DNA from: Streptomyces sp. NBC_00414
Lineage (GTDB): Bacteria > Actinomycetota > Actinomycetes > Streptomycetales > Streptomycetaceae
Assembly (NCBI RefSeq): GCF_036038375.1
Contig: NZ_CP107935.1
Span: 310,001-374,000, forward strand
DNA: 64,000 nt
Reading direction: 5' to 3'
The notes beneath the pieces are model-generated. The model saw only the letters and a list, made by a program, of their open reading frames with translations, was not told where the DNA came from and searched no databases. Of the stretch, positions 16,895 through 25,595 are shown piece after piece; position 1 is the first letter of the stretch, and each line of letters starts with the position of its first letter. The translations under genes were made by a program, and so were the position numbers.

Positions 16895-18763
16895 TCAGCG
16901 CTGGTCGATCGCGAGCCCGCGTGCCGCGAGTTCGGTCAGGACTGGATCGCGTCGGCCCTGCAGTATCTGCGCGTTCATCTGCAGGGACTTGTTGAGCCGT
17001 CGCAACGACTTCATGTCGAGCAACGGTCCGAACTCGGTGAGGGAATGCAGGCCACCGAGGAAGAGTTCGGCGAGGTCGGGCAGATCGGCCAACGTACTGA
17101 TGTCCGCCACTTCGTCCAAGTAGCCCATGCGCAGGGACTGGAGCGATGCGAGGCCGGCCAGGGGCGAAAGATCCCTCCACGGCAGGTGGGACAGATAGAG
17201 CCGGGTCAGGGAGCCGAGGGCAGGGAAGTCGATCAGCCGCGGGACCCGTTCCACGCTCAGTACGCGCAGGTCGGGGCAGGTCTCCAGGATGCCGAGCGAG
17301 TCGAGGCTCGTGACCGTGTCGAGTGTGAGGTGGGTGACCGGGACGCCGGCCAGCCCGCTGATGTCCTTGAGCGCACGACAGTCCCGCACACTGACCTCGG
17401 TGAGGGCGGTCAGGCCGTCGAGGTGCCCGAGGTCGGTGAGCAACGGAAGACCGCTGAACTCCAGTTCACGCAAAGTCGGCAGATCTCCCAGGTCACCCGG
17501 GCTGCTCAGGCTGTCCGTACGGCTGACGGACAGTTCCTCCAGTGCGCGATGGGAGCCGAGGCCGGTGAGGTCCAGAAGCCCGGGACATCTGTCGAGACTG
17601 AGTCCGCGGAGACCGGGGAGGGACGCGAACGGGGAGAGGTCCCGGATCAGGCCCAGCCCGTCCAGGTGAAGCCTGAACGCCGCGGCGAGGCCCGCCAGGT
17701 GCTCGAAGTCCGCCAGCGCGGGGCAGTTTTCGAAGGTGATCTTTTCCAGGGAACGCAGGGACCCGACTCCCGCGACGGAGGCGAACCGTTCGCTGTCCAC
17801 GATCCGCAGTTCCGTCAGGTTCGTCAGCGCGGAGACTCCGCGCAGGTCGACCAGTTCCGGGCAGCCCTTGATCTCCAGCCTCGTCAGCCGAGGGTGGTGG
17901 CCAAAACCGGTGAGGGACTGGAAGCGAGGGCAATCCTCGATGACCAGTTCGGAGAGGTCCGTTGCCGTGGCGATGCCGGTCAGGTCACGAAGCTGCTTGC
18001 AGCTCGCCAGGCGCAGGGAGACGAGCGCGGGCACGTTGGTCAGACCGGTCAGGTCGCGGACGGCCGTCCAGCCGAGATCGAGGTGGGTGAGACGGGTCAG
18101 GCCGGAGAGCTGCGCGGGGGATTTGAATGACCGGCAGCCGCGCAGGTTCAGGTGCCGAAGCTGGGGAAACGCAGCTGCGAAATCAGTCACGGAAGCGACC
18201 CTGGTGATGCTCAGGTCGAGGTGGTGCAGTTGGCTGAGGGACAGCAGCGGCTTGACGTCGGACACCGGACGGCAGCGGTGCAGGCTCAGCCAGGTGAGCT
18301 GTGCAAGGCCGCTGAGAGGGGCCAGGTCCTCGACTCCCGCGCAGCCGTTCAGGTCTAGATGGCGCAGGTCGGTGAGCGCGCCGAGTTCCGTGAGGTCGGT
18401 TATCTCCTTGCAGCGGTCCACCGTCAGCGTGCGCAGCATGGTGAGGTGCCGCAAGCCCGACAGTGAGGTCACGCGCTTCAAGGTCAGCTCCGTACGGCCT
18501 TCACGGTGAAAGGCCGGCGCCAGCAGCGCCTCGGCGAATCCGTCCGGATCGGCGGCCGTCGGCCACAGCCGCAGCAGCGTGTCCAGGGCGAGGTCCGCGA
18601 CCGGCGCGAAACGGGCGGCCAGCTTCAGCGCGGCGCCGTCGTCGGCGACCACCGTCAACTCGCGCACCGCCTTGCGAGCCTGAGCAGGCTTCGCCGTTGA
18701 GAGCAGGACGGAGTAGGCCACGACGAGTTCGTCCGGGCTTCCGCCACCGGTGATCGAAGTCAT
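16895..18763 (-). CDS. Leucine-rich repeat protein (622 residues)
   Basis: After a helical N-terminal region of about 90 residues (residues 1-90, including AQARKAVRELTVVADDGAAL) come some twenty tandem leucine-rich repeats of about 23 residues to the C-terminus. The consensus is roughly L--L--L-L--C--L-DL--L, for example TDLRHLDLNGCAGVEDL and THLDLGWTAVRDLTGL. There is no signal peptide, membrane segment or NTPase domain. The fold should be a curved solenoid for protein binding, probably cytoplasmic. In Streptomyces such repeats often form the sensor of STAND/NACHT proteins; here they stand alone. Two hairpins follow the gene. Confidence 0.88.
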   Translation of the reverse strand: MTSITGGGSPDELVVAYSVLLSTAKPAQARKAVRELTVVADDGAALKLAARFAPVADLALDTLLRLWPTAADPDGFAEALLAPAFHREGRTELTLKRVTSLSGLRHLTMLRTLTVDRCKEITDLTELGALTDLRHLDLNGCAGVEDLAPLSGLAQLTWLSLHRCRPVSDVKPLLSLSQLHHLDLSITRVASVTDFAAAFPQLRHLNLRGCRSFKSPAQLSGLTRLTHLDLGWTAVRDLTGLTNVPALVSLRLASCKQLRDLTGIATATDLSELVIEDCPRFQSLTGFGHHPRLTRLEIKGCPELVDLRGVSALTNLTELRIVDSERFASVAGVGSLRSLEKITFENCPALADFEHLAGLAAAFRLHLDGLGLIRDLSPFASLPGLRGLSLDRCPGLLDLTGLGSHRALEELSVSRTDSLSSPGDLGDLPTLRELEFSGLPLLTDLGHLDGLTALTEVSVRDCRALKDISGLAGVPVTHLTLDTVTSLDSLGILETCPDLRVLSVERVPRLIDFPALGSLTRLYLSHLPWRDLSPLAGLASLQSLRMGYLDEVADISTLADLPDLAELFLGGLHSLTEFGPLLDMKSLRRLNKSLQMNAQILQGRRDPVLTELAARGLAIDQR

Positions 18764-19008
18764 GCCCGAACCCTACAACTCCGTTTCCACCGGCCCCTGA
18801 ACACCGATTTCTGAACTCGTCGGAGGGCTCGGGTTCGACGTGGCGCACGGCCCGGGCGAGCATCATCGCGTCGACCATTTCGCTGAGCAGGCGCGTGGCT
18901 CTGTGACGGGGCTCGCCCGGGCGGCACGTTTCCGCACGATGTCGGTCGCGAGTTGCTCGTACGCGGCCCGCGCCGGCGCGATCCGATGGGGCCGGCGATG
19001 ATCGGTCC

Positions 19009-19200
19009 ATGGCCACCAGGACACGGGCCGTGGTGATCGGGGCGCGTATGAGCGGCCTGCTGACGGCTGGGGCGCTCAGCGATTCGCTTGATCACGTCGT
19101 CGTGGTCGAACGGAGCCGCTTGCCGACCGGGCCCGGTCACCGCCGGGCCGTATTGGCCCGCAAGGCCGAGGGCGACGCCGGCCTCAGGTACAGAGGTCGG
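19009..19200 (+). pseudogene. FAD-dependent monooxygenase remnant (N-terminus only)
   Basis: Translation from 19009 gives MATRTRAVVIGARMSG, then LTAGALSDSLDHVVVVERSR. This is the Rossmann dinucleotide-binding start of FAD-dependent monooxygenases, but the second glycine of G-x-G-x-x-G is Arg. Homology fades by about 19150, where LPTGPGHRRAV would normally lead into the rest of a 400-residue enzyme. The fragment then runs into the 3' end of the opposing gene at 19220. No gene is supported in 18764-19008. Confidence 0.6.
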
Positions 19201-19219
19201 CATCGGCACATCGCGTCGG

Positions 19220-19717
19220 CTAGAACCCGGTGTCGAGGCAGGCGATATAGGTACCGCCCGGGGTATACAGCGGCCACCGCATCTCTCCACGGGTCGCCGG
19301 CCCGTAGACGCCGTCGGCGGTCACGCCGAGGCGGTTGGCCTGGAGCCACTCGACGGCATCCACCGTGCCGGTTCCGTAGACCCCGTCCGCCCCTCCGGTG
19401 TTGATGATCCGATTGGCGGCATAGGTGCCGGGGTAGCAGGAAACGATGGCTCTCTGCAGCGCCGTCACGGCGTTCGAGCTGCCCGTCTGATATTGCATGT
19501 AACAGCTCAGACCGTTGCCGGTGCGCGCGGGGACCGTGAAGTGGTTGCCGGAGCCGTTCAACCCGTCGGTGCGCTTCACCGTCGTGTTGCACGGACCGTA
19601 GGCGGCGTGGGCCGGCGCGGTCATCACCGGGCTGGCCGTCAGGCCGGCGGCGAGGAGAAGAGCCAAAGCCCCCACCGCTCCGACGCGCATGCGGAGCGTC
19701 GTCGATACTCGTTGCAC
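19220..19717 (-). CDS. Secreted peptidoglycan-binding-domain protein
   Basis: A 165-residue exported protein. The GTG at 19717 follows GGAAGGA by seven bases and starts a signal peptide (basic RMRVG, hydrophobic LALLLAAGLTA, cleavage after APAHA). The mature part starts AYGPCNTTV and contains a PG_binding_1-like domain (VTALQRAIVSCYP, then GVYGTGTVDAVEWLQANRLG and ADGVYGPATRGEM). It has four cysteines that could form disulfides. No catalytic domain is visible, so it probably binds cell wall or acts as a secreted accessory factor. Longer in-frame starts exist but would place the signal peptide internally. Confidence 0.85.
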   Translation of the reverse strand: MQRVSTTLRMRVGAVGALALLLAAGLTASPVMTAPAHAAYGPCNTTVKRTDGLNGSGNHFTVPARTGNGLSCYMQYQTGSSNAVTALQRAIVSCYPGTYAANRIINTGGADGVYGTGTVDAVEWLQANRLGVTADGVYGPATRGEMRWPLYTPGGTYIACLDTGF

Positions 19718-20018
19718 GATGCAATCCTTCCGGTCGTTGACGTCGTCTCGGTGACGGCCTCGACCATGGACCTTAGGGACGCCGTGACCTTCGGACTTTG
19801 TCATCCGTGCAAGGAAATGTGTCAGTAGCGCACCACCCCACGCTGACGCCACATCAGGCGAGGGAAGCCTGAACACGCCGGTCGAAGCCGTTGCACGGCG
19901 AGATCGAATCCTGCCAAGCTGAAACCGGGAACTGTCCGTGTCGGGGGGCGCTTGTGGGGGAACGGGCCGAGGTACGGCCAGGCCGGATGCATGACCGACG
20001 CGGACGAGGGTCTGCTTC

Positions 20019-20987
20019 ATGAGCCCGGTTCTGGACACCGCGTTCATACCGCCGCGCGACCGGGAGGAAGTGGTCCGGCACGCCGTGTGGGAATCCGTGG
20101 TGGCGGTCGACATCGATCACCGTCCGCCCCCTCAGGACCTCTCCGTCCGTATAGGGCTCGGCACCGTCGGACCCCTGAGGATCCTCTCGGCGCGGGCCAC
20201 CGCGGTCACGATCCGTCGTACGCGACAGCTGACCCGGCAGGACGAGGAGCCTGCCGTCTTCCTCGGCCTTCAGGTGACGGGCACCAGCCTGGTGGCGCAG
20301 AACGGACGCGAGTGCGTGCTGGGACCGGGGGAATTCGCCGTCTACGAATCGATCGCTCCCTACACACTTCTCTTCGACGAGGGAGTCGACCACCACTTCC
20401 TGCGTTTCCCCCGCGCCGCACTCGCGCTCCCCGACCGGCTGTTACGAGACACCAGCTCAGTCACCCTGGGACCCGACAACCCCATTGCGCGTCTTGCCTC
20501 CACCTACTTCTCCCAACTGGCCGGCAGCGACGAGCTGCACCAGGGTGCGCACGCGGACGCCGCCGTGGAACCCAGCGTCGAACTCCTGCGGGCCGTGCTG
20601 ACGACCCAGTACGGCAACTCCGGCCTTGCCAAGGATCCGTTGGAGGCAACACTCAGCCTGCGGATCACTCAGTACATCCGCGCGCACCTGGCTGAGCCGG
20701 ATCTGTCGGCGGCACGGATCGCCGCCGCACACGACATCTCCGTACGTCATCTCTACGCCGTGCTCTCCCGGTCCGGCATCAGCCTCGGAGACTGGATCCG
20801 CACGCACCGTCTGGCGGAGTGCAGGCGCGAGTTGGCCGGCCCGGGCGGCCGGCTGCGGACCATCGCGGCCATAGGACGAAGGTGGGGCTTCGTGGACGCG
20901 ACCCACTTCAGCAAGGTGTTCAGACAGGCATACGGGCTCTCGCCCCGGGCCTGGCGCGACCAGCACACCCCCCGCTCCCCCGCGTGA
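20019..20987 (+). CDS. AraC-family regulator with AraC_binding_2-like domain
   Basis: A 322-residue transcription factor. The N-terminal half is a cupin-like sensor of the AraC_binding_2 type (VGPLRILSARATAVTIRRT, LVAQNGRECVLGPGEFAVYE). The C-terminal about 100 residues form two helix-turn-helix units: LSAARIAAAHDISVRHLYAVL, then IAAIGRRWGFVDATHFSKVFR ending in GLSPRAWR. It is the same architecture as the paired regulators at 40216-42209. It diverges from the secreted peptidoglycan-binding protein with a 300-base gap in which I see no clear operator. Confidence 0.92.
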   Translation: MSPVLDTAFIPPRDREEVVRHAVWESVVAVDIDHRPPPQDLSVRIGLGTVGPLRILSARATAVTIRRTRQLTRQDEEPAVFLGLQVTGTSLVAQNGRECVLGPGEFAVYESIAPYTLLFDEGVDHHFLRFPRAALALPDRLLRDTSSVTLGPDNPIARLASTYFSQLAGSDELHQGAHADAAVEPSVELLRAVLTTQYGNSGLAKDPLEATLSLRITQYIRAHLAEPDLSAARIAAAHDISVRHLYAVLSRSGISLGDWIRTHRLAECRRELAGPGGRLRTIAAIGRRWGFVDATHFSKVFRQAYGLSPRAWRDQHTPRSPA

Positions 20988-21058
20988 CGGTCTCCGCGCG
21001 GACAAGTTTCGCGTGACCGACCTCGGAAAGAACCCGACCTTGGAAAGAACTCCCCCGC

Positions 21059-21760
21059 TCAGTCCTCCGCGTCGCGGATCAGGAGCGCGATCTGCACCCG
21101 GTTCTCGACCGCCAGCTTGGCGAACAGGCTGCCGGTGTGGGCCTTGACCGTCGCAACCGTGATGCCCAGCCGTTCGGCGATCTGCGCATTGCCCAGTCCG
21201 TCCGCGACGCCCCGGGCGGTCTCCCGTTCCCGTTCGGTCAGCGTCGACAGCCGTTCGCGCGCGGCAGCGCGGGAGTGGTCACGGGTGTGCGCGGAGTCCG
21301 GGCCGGTGGCCGCGGCGATCACCCGTGCGGTGGCCGCCGGGGACAGCACCGGCTTGCCGTCCGCGACGGTCCGCACCGCGTCGAGGATGCGTGCGGGCGG
21401 GGTGTCCTTGAGGACGAAGCCGAGCGCTCCGACGCGCAACGCCCCGAGCACCAGGTCGTCGGAGTCGAAGGTGGTCAGCATCAGCACCCGGGGCGGCGCC
21501 GGCCGGGTGAGCAGCTCCCGGGTCGTGTCCAGACCGTCCCGGCCCGGCATCCGTACGTCCATCAGCACGACGTCGGGCCGCTGCTCGTCCACCACGGCGA
21601 GCGCGGCGTTCCCGTCGGCCGCCTCCGCAACGACGGTCAGGTCCGGTTCGCCGTCGATGACGAGCCGCAGGGCCATACGCACCAGCTCCTCGTCATCGAC
21701 GATGACGACCCGCACGGGATCGTGTCTGCTCTCCGGCGATGTGCTCCTGTCGTGGCTCAT
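21059..21760 (-). CDS. NarL-family response regulator
   Basis: A 233-residue regulator. Its receiver domain carries phosphoacceptor Asp68 in DVVLMDVRMPG and the conserved Lys in GFVLKDTPP. A LuxR-type helix-turn-helix lies near the C-terminus (LTERERETARGVADGLGN, AQIAERLGITVATVKAH). The start at 21760 overlaps the stop of the histidine kinase gene by four bases (ATGA), so the two are coupled and form one two-component system. Much longer open codons run upstream in this frame but read through the kinase gene. Confidence 0.95.
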   Translation of the reverse strand: MSHDRSTSPESRHDPVRVVIVDDEELVRMALRLVIDGEPDLTVVAEAADGNAALAVVDEQRPDVVLMDVRMPGRDGLDTTRELLTRPAPPRVLMLTTFDSDDLVLGALRVGALGFVLKDTPPARILDAVRTVADGKPVLSPAATARVIAAATGPDSAHTRDHSRAAARERLSTLTERERETARGVADGLGNAQIAERLGITVATVKAHTGSLFAKLAVENRVQIALLIRDAED

Positions 21761-22950
21761 GCGCTCTTTTCGTGACTGTGGGCGGGGCCGTCCGGCCAGG
21801 GCAGTCGTGCGGTGAGAACGTACCCGCCATCGGGCGTGGAACGGTGGTCGAGTTCGCCGCCGACCAGGGTGATCCGCTCGCCGACTCCCAACAGGCCGAA
21901 GCCGGAAGCGGGTGGCCGTGTGGTGTGCAGGGGGGCCGGTCCGTTGCGGACGCCGATGTCGAGGGTGCCGCCCTCGGTGCCGTCGAGGGTGACCTCCACG
22001 ACCGCGCCCGGGGCGTGCTTGGTGGCGTTGGTCAGCGCTTCCTGGACGATCCGGTAGCAGGTCCGTCCCAGGCCGCCGGGCGGAGTCGCGGCCACGGTGT
22101 CGGTCAGCCGGACATCGAGCCCCGAGGCGCGGGCGTCTGCCACCAGGTCGGGGATCCGGTCGAGTGAGGGCTGCGGCGGTTCCGGGCGGCCGGGGTCGGC
22201 GCGGAGGACACCGAGCACCTCCCGCAGCTCTTCGAGTGCCTGGTGGGAGCCCTCGGCGATACCACGGACCAAGAGACGGTTCTCGTCGGCCGAGAGGTCG
22301 CGGCGGTGGTCGAGCACCCCGGCCTGCATGGCGACCAGAGAGATGCGGTGCGCGAGGACGTCGTGCATCTCGCGGGCGATCCGGTTGCGCTCCATGGCCC
22401 GTGCCTGTGCCGCCCGCGCGCTCTGCTCCCGCTCCGCGCTCTCCGCCCGCTCCCGCAGGGACCGCACCTCGACCCGCCGCGCCCCGACGGCCATGCCCGC
22501 GGCCACCGCGATCCCCGCTGTCAGCGCCGGCACCACGACCTGGACCCACCACTGCACGTCGGCCGAGCCCTGCATCGGGAACATCCCGACGGCGATCTGC
22601 GACGCGATGACGTAGGCCAGGACGACGGCCCCGATCTCCACCGGACGGCGGCGGGTGGCGACCGAGCACAGTGCAAGCAGGGCCGCGCCGGTGGCGAGGG
22701 CCGAAGCGGTCGAGGCGACCGTGACCGCCAGGGCCACCGTGAGGGGCCACCGCCGCCGCCACAGGAGCACCGTCAGGCAGCCCAGGGCGACCAGCGGATC
22801 ACCGAAGAGGATCCAGGTGTCCGGGCCGCCGGGCTGCTTCCGCATCAGCGCGAGGGTCGTCAGCCAGATCGGCACGCTCACGACCGCGGCCACCATCAGC
22901 CGCCAGGCCTGCTGCCACACCCCGAGCCGCGGCATCACGTCCGTGTTCAC
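21757..22950 (-). CDS. NarL-type sensor histidine kinase
   Basis: A 397-residue membrane sensor kinase. The N-terminal about 155 residues contain four to five hydrophobic segments with almost no extracytoplasmic loops, suggesting intramembrane or membrane-stress sensing. A short coiled coil (VEVRSLRERAESAEREQS) leads to a HisKA_3 dimerisation domain with the phosphorylated His at 196 in RIAREMHDVLAHRISL. The ATPase domain has the N-box QEALTNATKHAPG and a GFGLLGVGERI G-box. It is the first gene of the pair with the response regulator. The signal is unknown. Confidence 0.94.
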   Translation of the reverse strand: MNTDVMPRLGVWQQAWRLMVAAVVSVPIWLTTLALMRKQPGGPDTWILFGDPLVALGCLTVLLWRRRWPLTVALAVTVASTASALATGAALLALCSVATRRRPVEIGAVVLAYVIASQIAVGMFPMQGSADVQWWVQVVVPALTAGIAVAAGMAVGARRVEVRSLRERAESAEREQSARAAQARAMERNRIAREMHDVLAHRISLVAMQAGVLDHRRDLSADENRLLVRGIAEGSHQALEELREVLGVLRADPGRPEPPQPSLDRIPDLVADARASGLDVRLTDTVAATPPGGLGRTCYRIVQEALTNATKHAPGAVVEVTLDGTEGGTLDIGVRNGPAPLHTTRPPASGFGLLGVGERITLVGGELDHRSTPDGGYVLTARLPWPDGPAHSHEKSA

Positions 22951-23135
22951 CAGGCCATTGTCGCCACATCGGGCGACCCGCGGATCACGCCCAGGGCCGA
23001 TGCGCCTACGACCCAGGTCTAACCGGCTCCTCTCCCCCGGTCCAGGCCGGGTCGGTCCGTCGGGCCGATGTGCCGGCCGTTCCTGATCAACAGACTCGTC
23101 GGCGTGCCGGTAGAACCCCCACAGGAGGACACCTC

Positions 23136-24641
23136 ATGCGCAGAAGTCTGTCCCTCGCCCTCACCGCCGCAGCGTTGGCGGTGACCGCATTTCCGGCGTC
23201 GGCGTCCGCACCGACATCTTCAGCATCCGCGACGACACCATCGTCCGGCGCCCTGCGGTGGGGCCCGTGCCCCCAGGGAGCCTCCGCGCCCCGTCTGGAG
23301 TGCTCGACGCTCGAAGTCCCGCTGGACCACCGCCATCCGGACGGCCGGCAGATCGATGTCGCCGTCTCCCGGCTGGCGAGCGAGAAGCCGTCGCAGCGAC
23401 GCGGCATCCTGCTGACCAACCCGGGCGGCCCAGGCGGTTCCGGCCTGATCTACCCGGCCGTCCTCGCCGCGTCGGGGCTGCCGCAGGAGGTGCTCGACTC
23501 CTACGACATCATCGGCTTCGACCCACGCGGGGTGGGCCGTAGCACTCCGGTGACCTGCGACCTGACGAAGGACCAGCAGTGGCGCGGCAACTTCCCGCCG
23601 TACGCGCACACCGCGGCCGACGTGGCGCGGGAAGCGGGGTACGCGCGAAAGATCGCCGGGCAGTGCGGGAACTCACGGACGGCGTGGATGCTGCCGCACA
23701 CCACCACCGCCAACACCGCACGCGACATGGACCGCCTTCGCATCGCACTGGGCGAGCCGAAACTGTCGTATCTCGGCGCCTCCTACGGCAGTTACCTCGG
23801 CGCGGTCTACACGACGTTGTTCCCGCGGCGGGGCGACCGGATCGTGCTCGACAGCAACCTGGGTCCCGGCGGCTACGACGTCACGGCCATGCGGTCGTTC
23901 GCCCGGGGGCTGGAGGACCGCTTCCCCGACTTCGCCGCGTTCGCCGCCGGACACCCCGAGTACGGTCTGGGTTCCACGCCGAAGCAGGTCACCGCCACGT
24001 TCTACGAGCTCGCGTCCCGGCTGGACGCGAAGCCGGTCCAGGGCGTCAACGGGACCGCGTTCCGCGCGTTCACCTTCGAGCAGTTGTACGCCGACAGCTC
24101 CATGCCCCTGCTCGCCGAGTTCTGGCAGGCGGTGGACACGGGCGGGAAACTGCCGCTCCCGGAGCCGCCCGCCGACCTGGAGAATCTCCTGGCCTCCCGT
24201 TTCGCCGTGGTCTGCGGTGACTCGCGCTGGCCGGGAACGGTCCGGGAGTACCAGCGCAATGTCGCCGTCGACCGGCTGAAGTACCCGATGCTGGGCGGCT
24301 CCACGGCAAGCATCAACCCCTGCGCGTTCTGGCCGCGGGGGCGGACCGAACCGCCGGTGCGCATCACCGGCCGGGGTCCCTCGAACGTGCTGATGATGCA
24401 GAACGAGCGCGACCCGGGCACGCCACTGGCCGGCGCCCGCGAGCTGCGGCGGGCCTTCGGCGGGCGGGCCACGATGGTGACGGTCGACCAGGGCGGCCAC
24501 GGTGTCTACCCGTACGGCGGCAACACGTGCGCCGACGATGCCGCGACGACGTTCCTGACCACCGGTGAACGCCCCGCACGGGACCTCGCCTGCGCGGCTC
24601 AGCCCGGTGACGCGGCGCACCCCGGCACAGTGAGCGACTGA
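23136..24641 (+). CDS. Secreted S33 tripeptidyl-aminopeptidase-like hydrolase
   Basis: A 501-residue exported alpha/beta hydrolase. ATG at 23136 follows ACAGGAGGA and begins a signal peptide (MRRSLSLALTAAALAVTAFP, cleavage near ASASA). The catalytic core has the oxyanion region TNPGGPGGSG, the nucleophile in YLGASYGSYLG, the Asp in MMQNERDPGTP, and the His in DQGGHGVYPYGGN. This order and length match the Streptomyces family that removes tripeptides from secreted proteins. The C-terminal part corresponds to the usual TAP-like domain. A two-TM protein gene follows after 12 bases. Confidence 0.94.
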   Translation: MRRSLSLALTAAALAVTAFPASASAPTSSASATTPSSGALRWGPCPQGASAPRLECSTLEVPLDHRHPDGRQIDVAVSRLASEKPSQRRGILLTNPGGPGGSGLIYPAVLAASGLPQEVLDSYDIIGFDPRGVGRSTPVTCDLTKDQQWRGNFPPYAHTAADVAREAGYARKIAGQCGNSRTAWMLPHTTTANTARDMDRLRIALGEPKLSYLGASYGSYLGAVYTTLFPRRGDRIVLDSNLGPGGYDVTAMRSFARGLEDRFPDFAAFAAGHPEYGLGSTPKQVTATFYELASRLDAKPVQGVNGTAFRAFTFEQLYADSSMPLLAEFWQAVDTGGKLPLPEPPADLENLLASRFAVVCGDSRWPGTVREYQRNVAVDRLKYPMLGGSTASINPCAFWPRGRTEPPVRITGRGPSNVLMMQNERDPGTPLAGARELRRAFGGRATMVTVDQGGHGVYPYGGNTCADDAATTFLTTGERPARDLACAAQPGDAAHPGTVSD

Positions 24642-24653
24642 GGGGCGCCGGAG

Positions 24654-25307
24654 ATGTTCAAGGAGACGCGAAGCCGCCGGGCCGCCCGGCGGATCACCCC
24701 CGGGGACGGACGGCCGCTGAAGCGGTTCCGCTGGTGGCAGCTGCCCTACCGCTCCCTCTTCTACCTGCCGCTGCCCGGCGGTGACGGCGGGAAGGCGGTC
24801 TACGCCGTGGACGTCAGACGCGGTCAGGACCAGACGTCCTCGAAGGCCGGGGCCGACCTGTACCTCGACGGCAGGCACCACGCACGGTCGATGCTTCCCG
24901 CCGCCTTCCCGGTCCCCGGCGGCACCGTCGAGGTACGGCTGAGCAACTTCGGGCTGCGGCGCTGTCACTACGTCACGGCCGGGGGCACCGCACATCTACT
25001 CGTCCCGGACCGCGACTCCGCCGAGGGACGCCGTGCCCACCTCGACCGCGCGCATCCGGCACTGAGCCGCTGGATCGGCACCGTCTCACTGACGGTGCTC
25101 GTCGTCGCCCTGGTCATGCTGGGCACGCAGCTCGCCGAACAGGTCGCCGAGGTACCCGCGGTGGCCGCGCGCGTCGGAGCCTTCACCGCGCCGTTCCATC
25201 CACCGGCCTGGTGCAACGTCGCCCTGACCCTGGTCACCCTGGCGGCCAGTACCGAGCGGGCGCTGCGGCTGCGGTACAGCCGCCTGCTCGACGGCGTGGC
25301 GGGCTGA
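24654..25307 (+). CDS. Hypothetical two-TM membrane protein
   Basis: A 217-residue protein with a basic N-terminus (KETRSRRAARRITPG), a soluble domain of about 135 residues (YLPLPGGDGGKAVYAVDVRR, LSNFGLRRCHYVTAGGTAH), then two membrane segments: SLTVLVVALVMLGTQLA and the region around NVALTLVTLAAS. The tail LRLRYSRLLDG is basic. I do not recognise a family. It starts 12 bases after the secreted peptidase and is probably cotranscribed, so a role at the membrane linked to that enzyme is possible but unproven. Confidence 0.75.
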   Translation: MFKETRSRRAARRITPGDGRPLKRFRWWQLPYRSLFYLPLPGGDGGKAVYAVDVRRGQDQTSSKAGADLYLDGRHHARSMLPAAFPVPGGTVEVRLSNFGLRRCHYVTAGGTAHLLVPDRDSAEGRRAHLDRAHPALSRWIGTVSLTVLVVALVMLGTQLAEQVAEVPAVAARVGAFTAPFHPPAWCNVALTLVTLAASTERALRLRYSRLLDGVAG

Positions 25308-25401
25308 CACCGCGGGGCGGCCCGAGCCGCCGCACAGCCGGACACGGCCGTCTGGAAGCCAGAGAGGGAGTTCGAGTCCGGCGGGGTCGGGGTCGTCCCC
25401 A

Positions 25402-25427
25402 GTGACCCGGTGACCCGGTGACCCGGT
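25402..25427. repeat. 8-bp tandem repeat (GTGACCCG, about 3 copies)
   Basis: GTGACCCG is repeated three times from 25402 to 25425, followed by a partial copy. It lies in the noncoding gap 25308-25595 between convergent genes, where no gene is supported. Confidence 0.6.
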
Positions 25428-25595
25428 GATGACGTTCTCGAACCGCGTGTCGGCGTCGCCGTCGGTGGTCTTGGCATCGACCCGTGTACGGGACGACGGA
25501 GCCGGTGAGCTTGATCGGGTCGCCGCCGCCCTGTCCGACGGGGGAGGCAACGCCCTCGGCGCCGGAGCCGACGGACAGGCTGCGGGTGGTGGCAA

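Noticed and set aside
16775..18130. 451-codon plus-strand open frame
   Set aside because: It mirrors the leucine-rich repeat gene; its apparent repeats are the complement of the repeat DNA.
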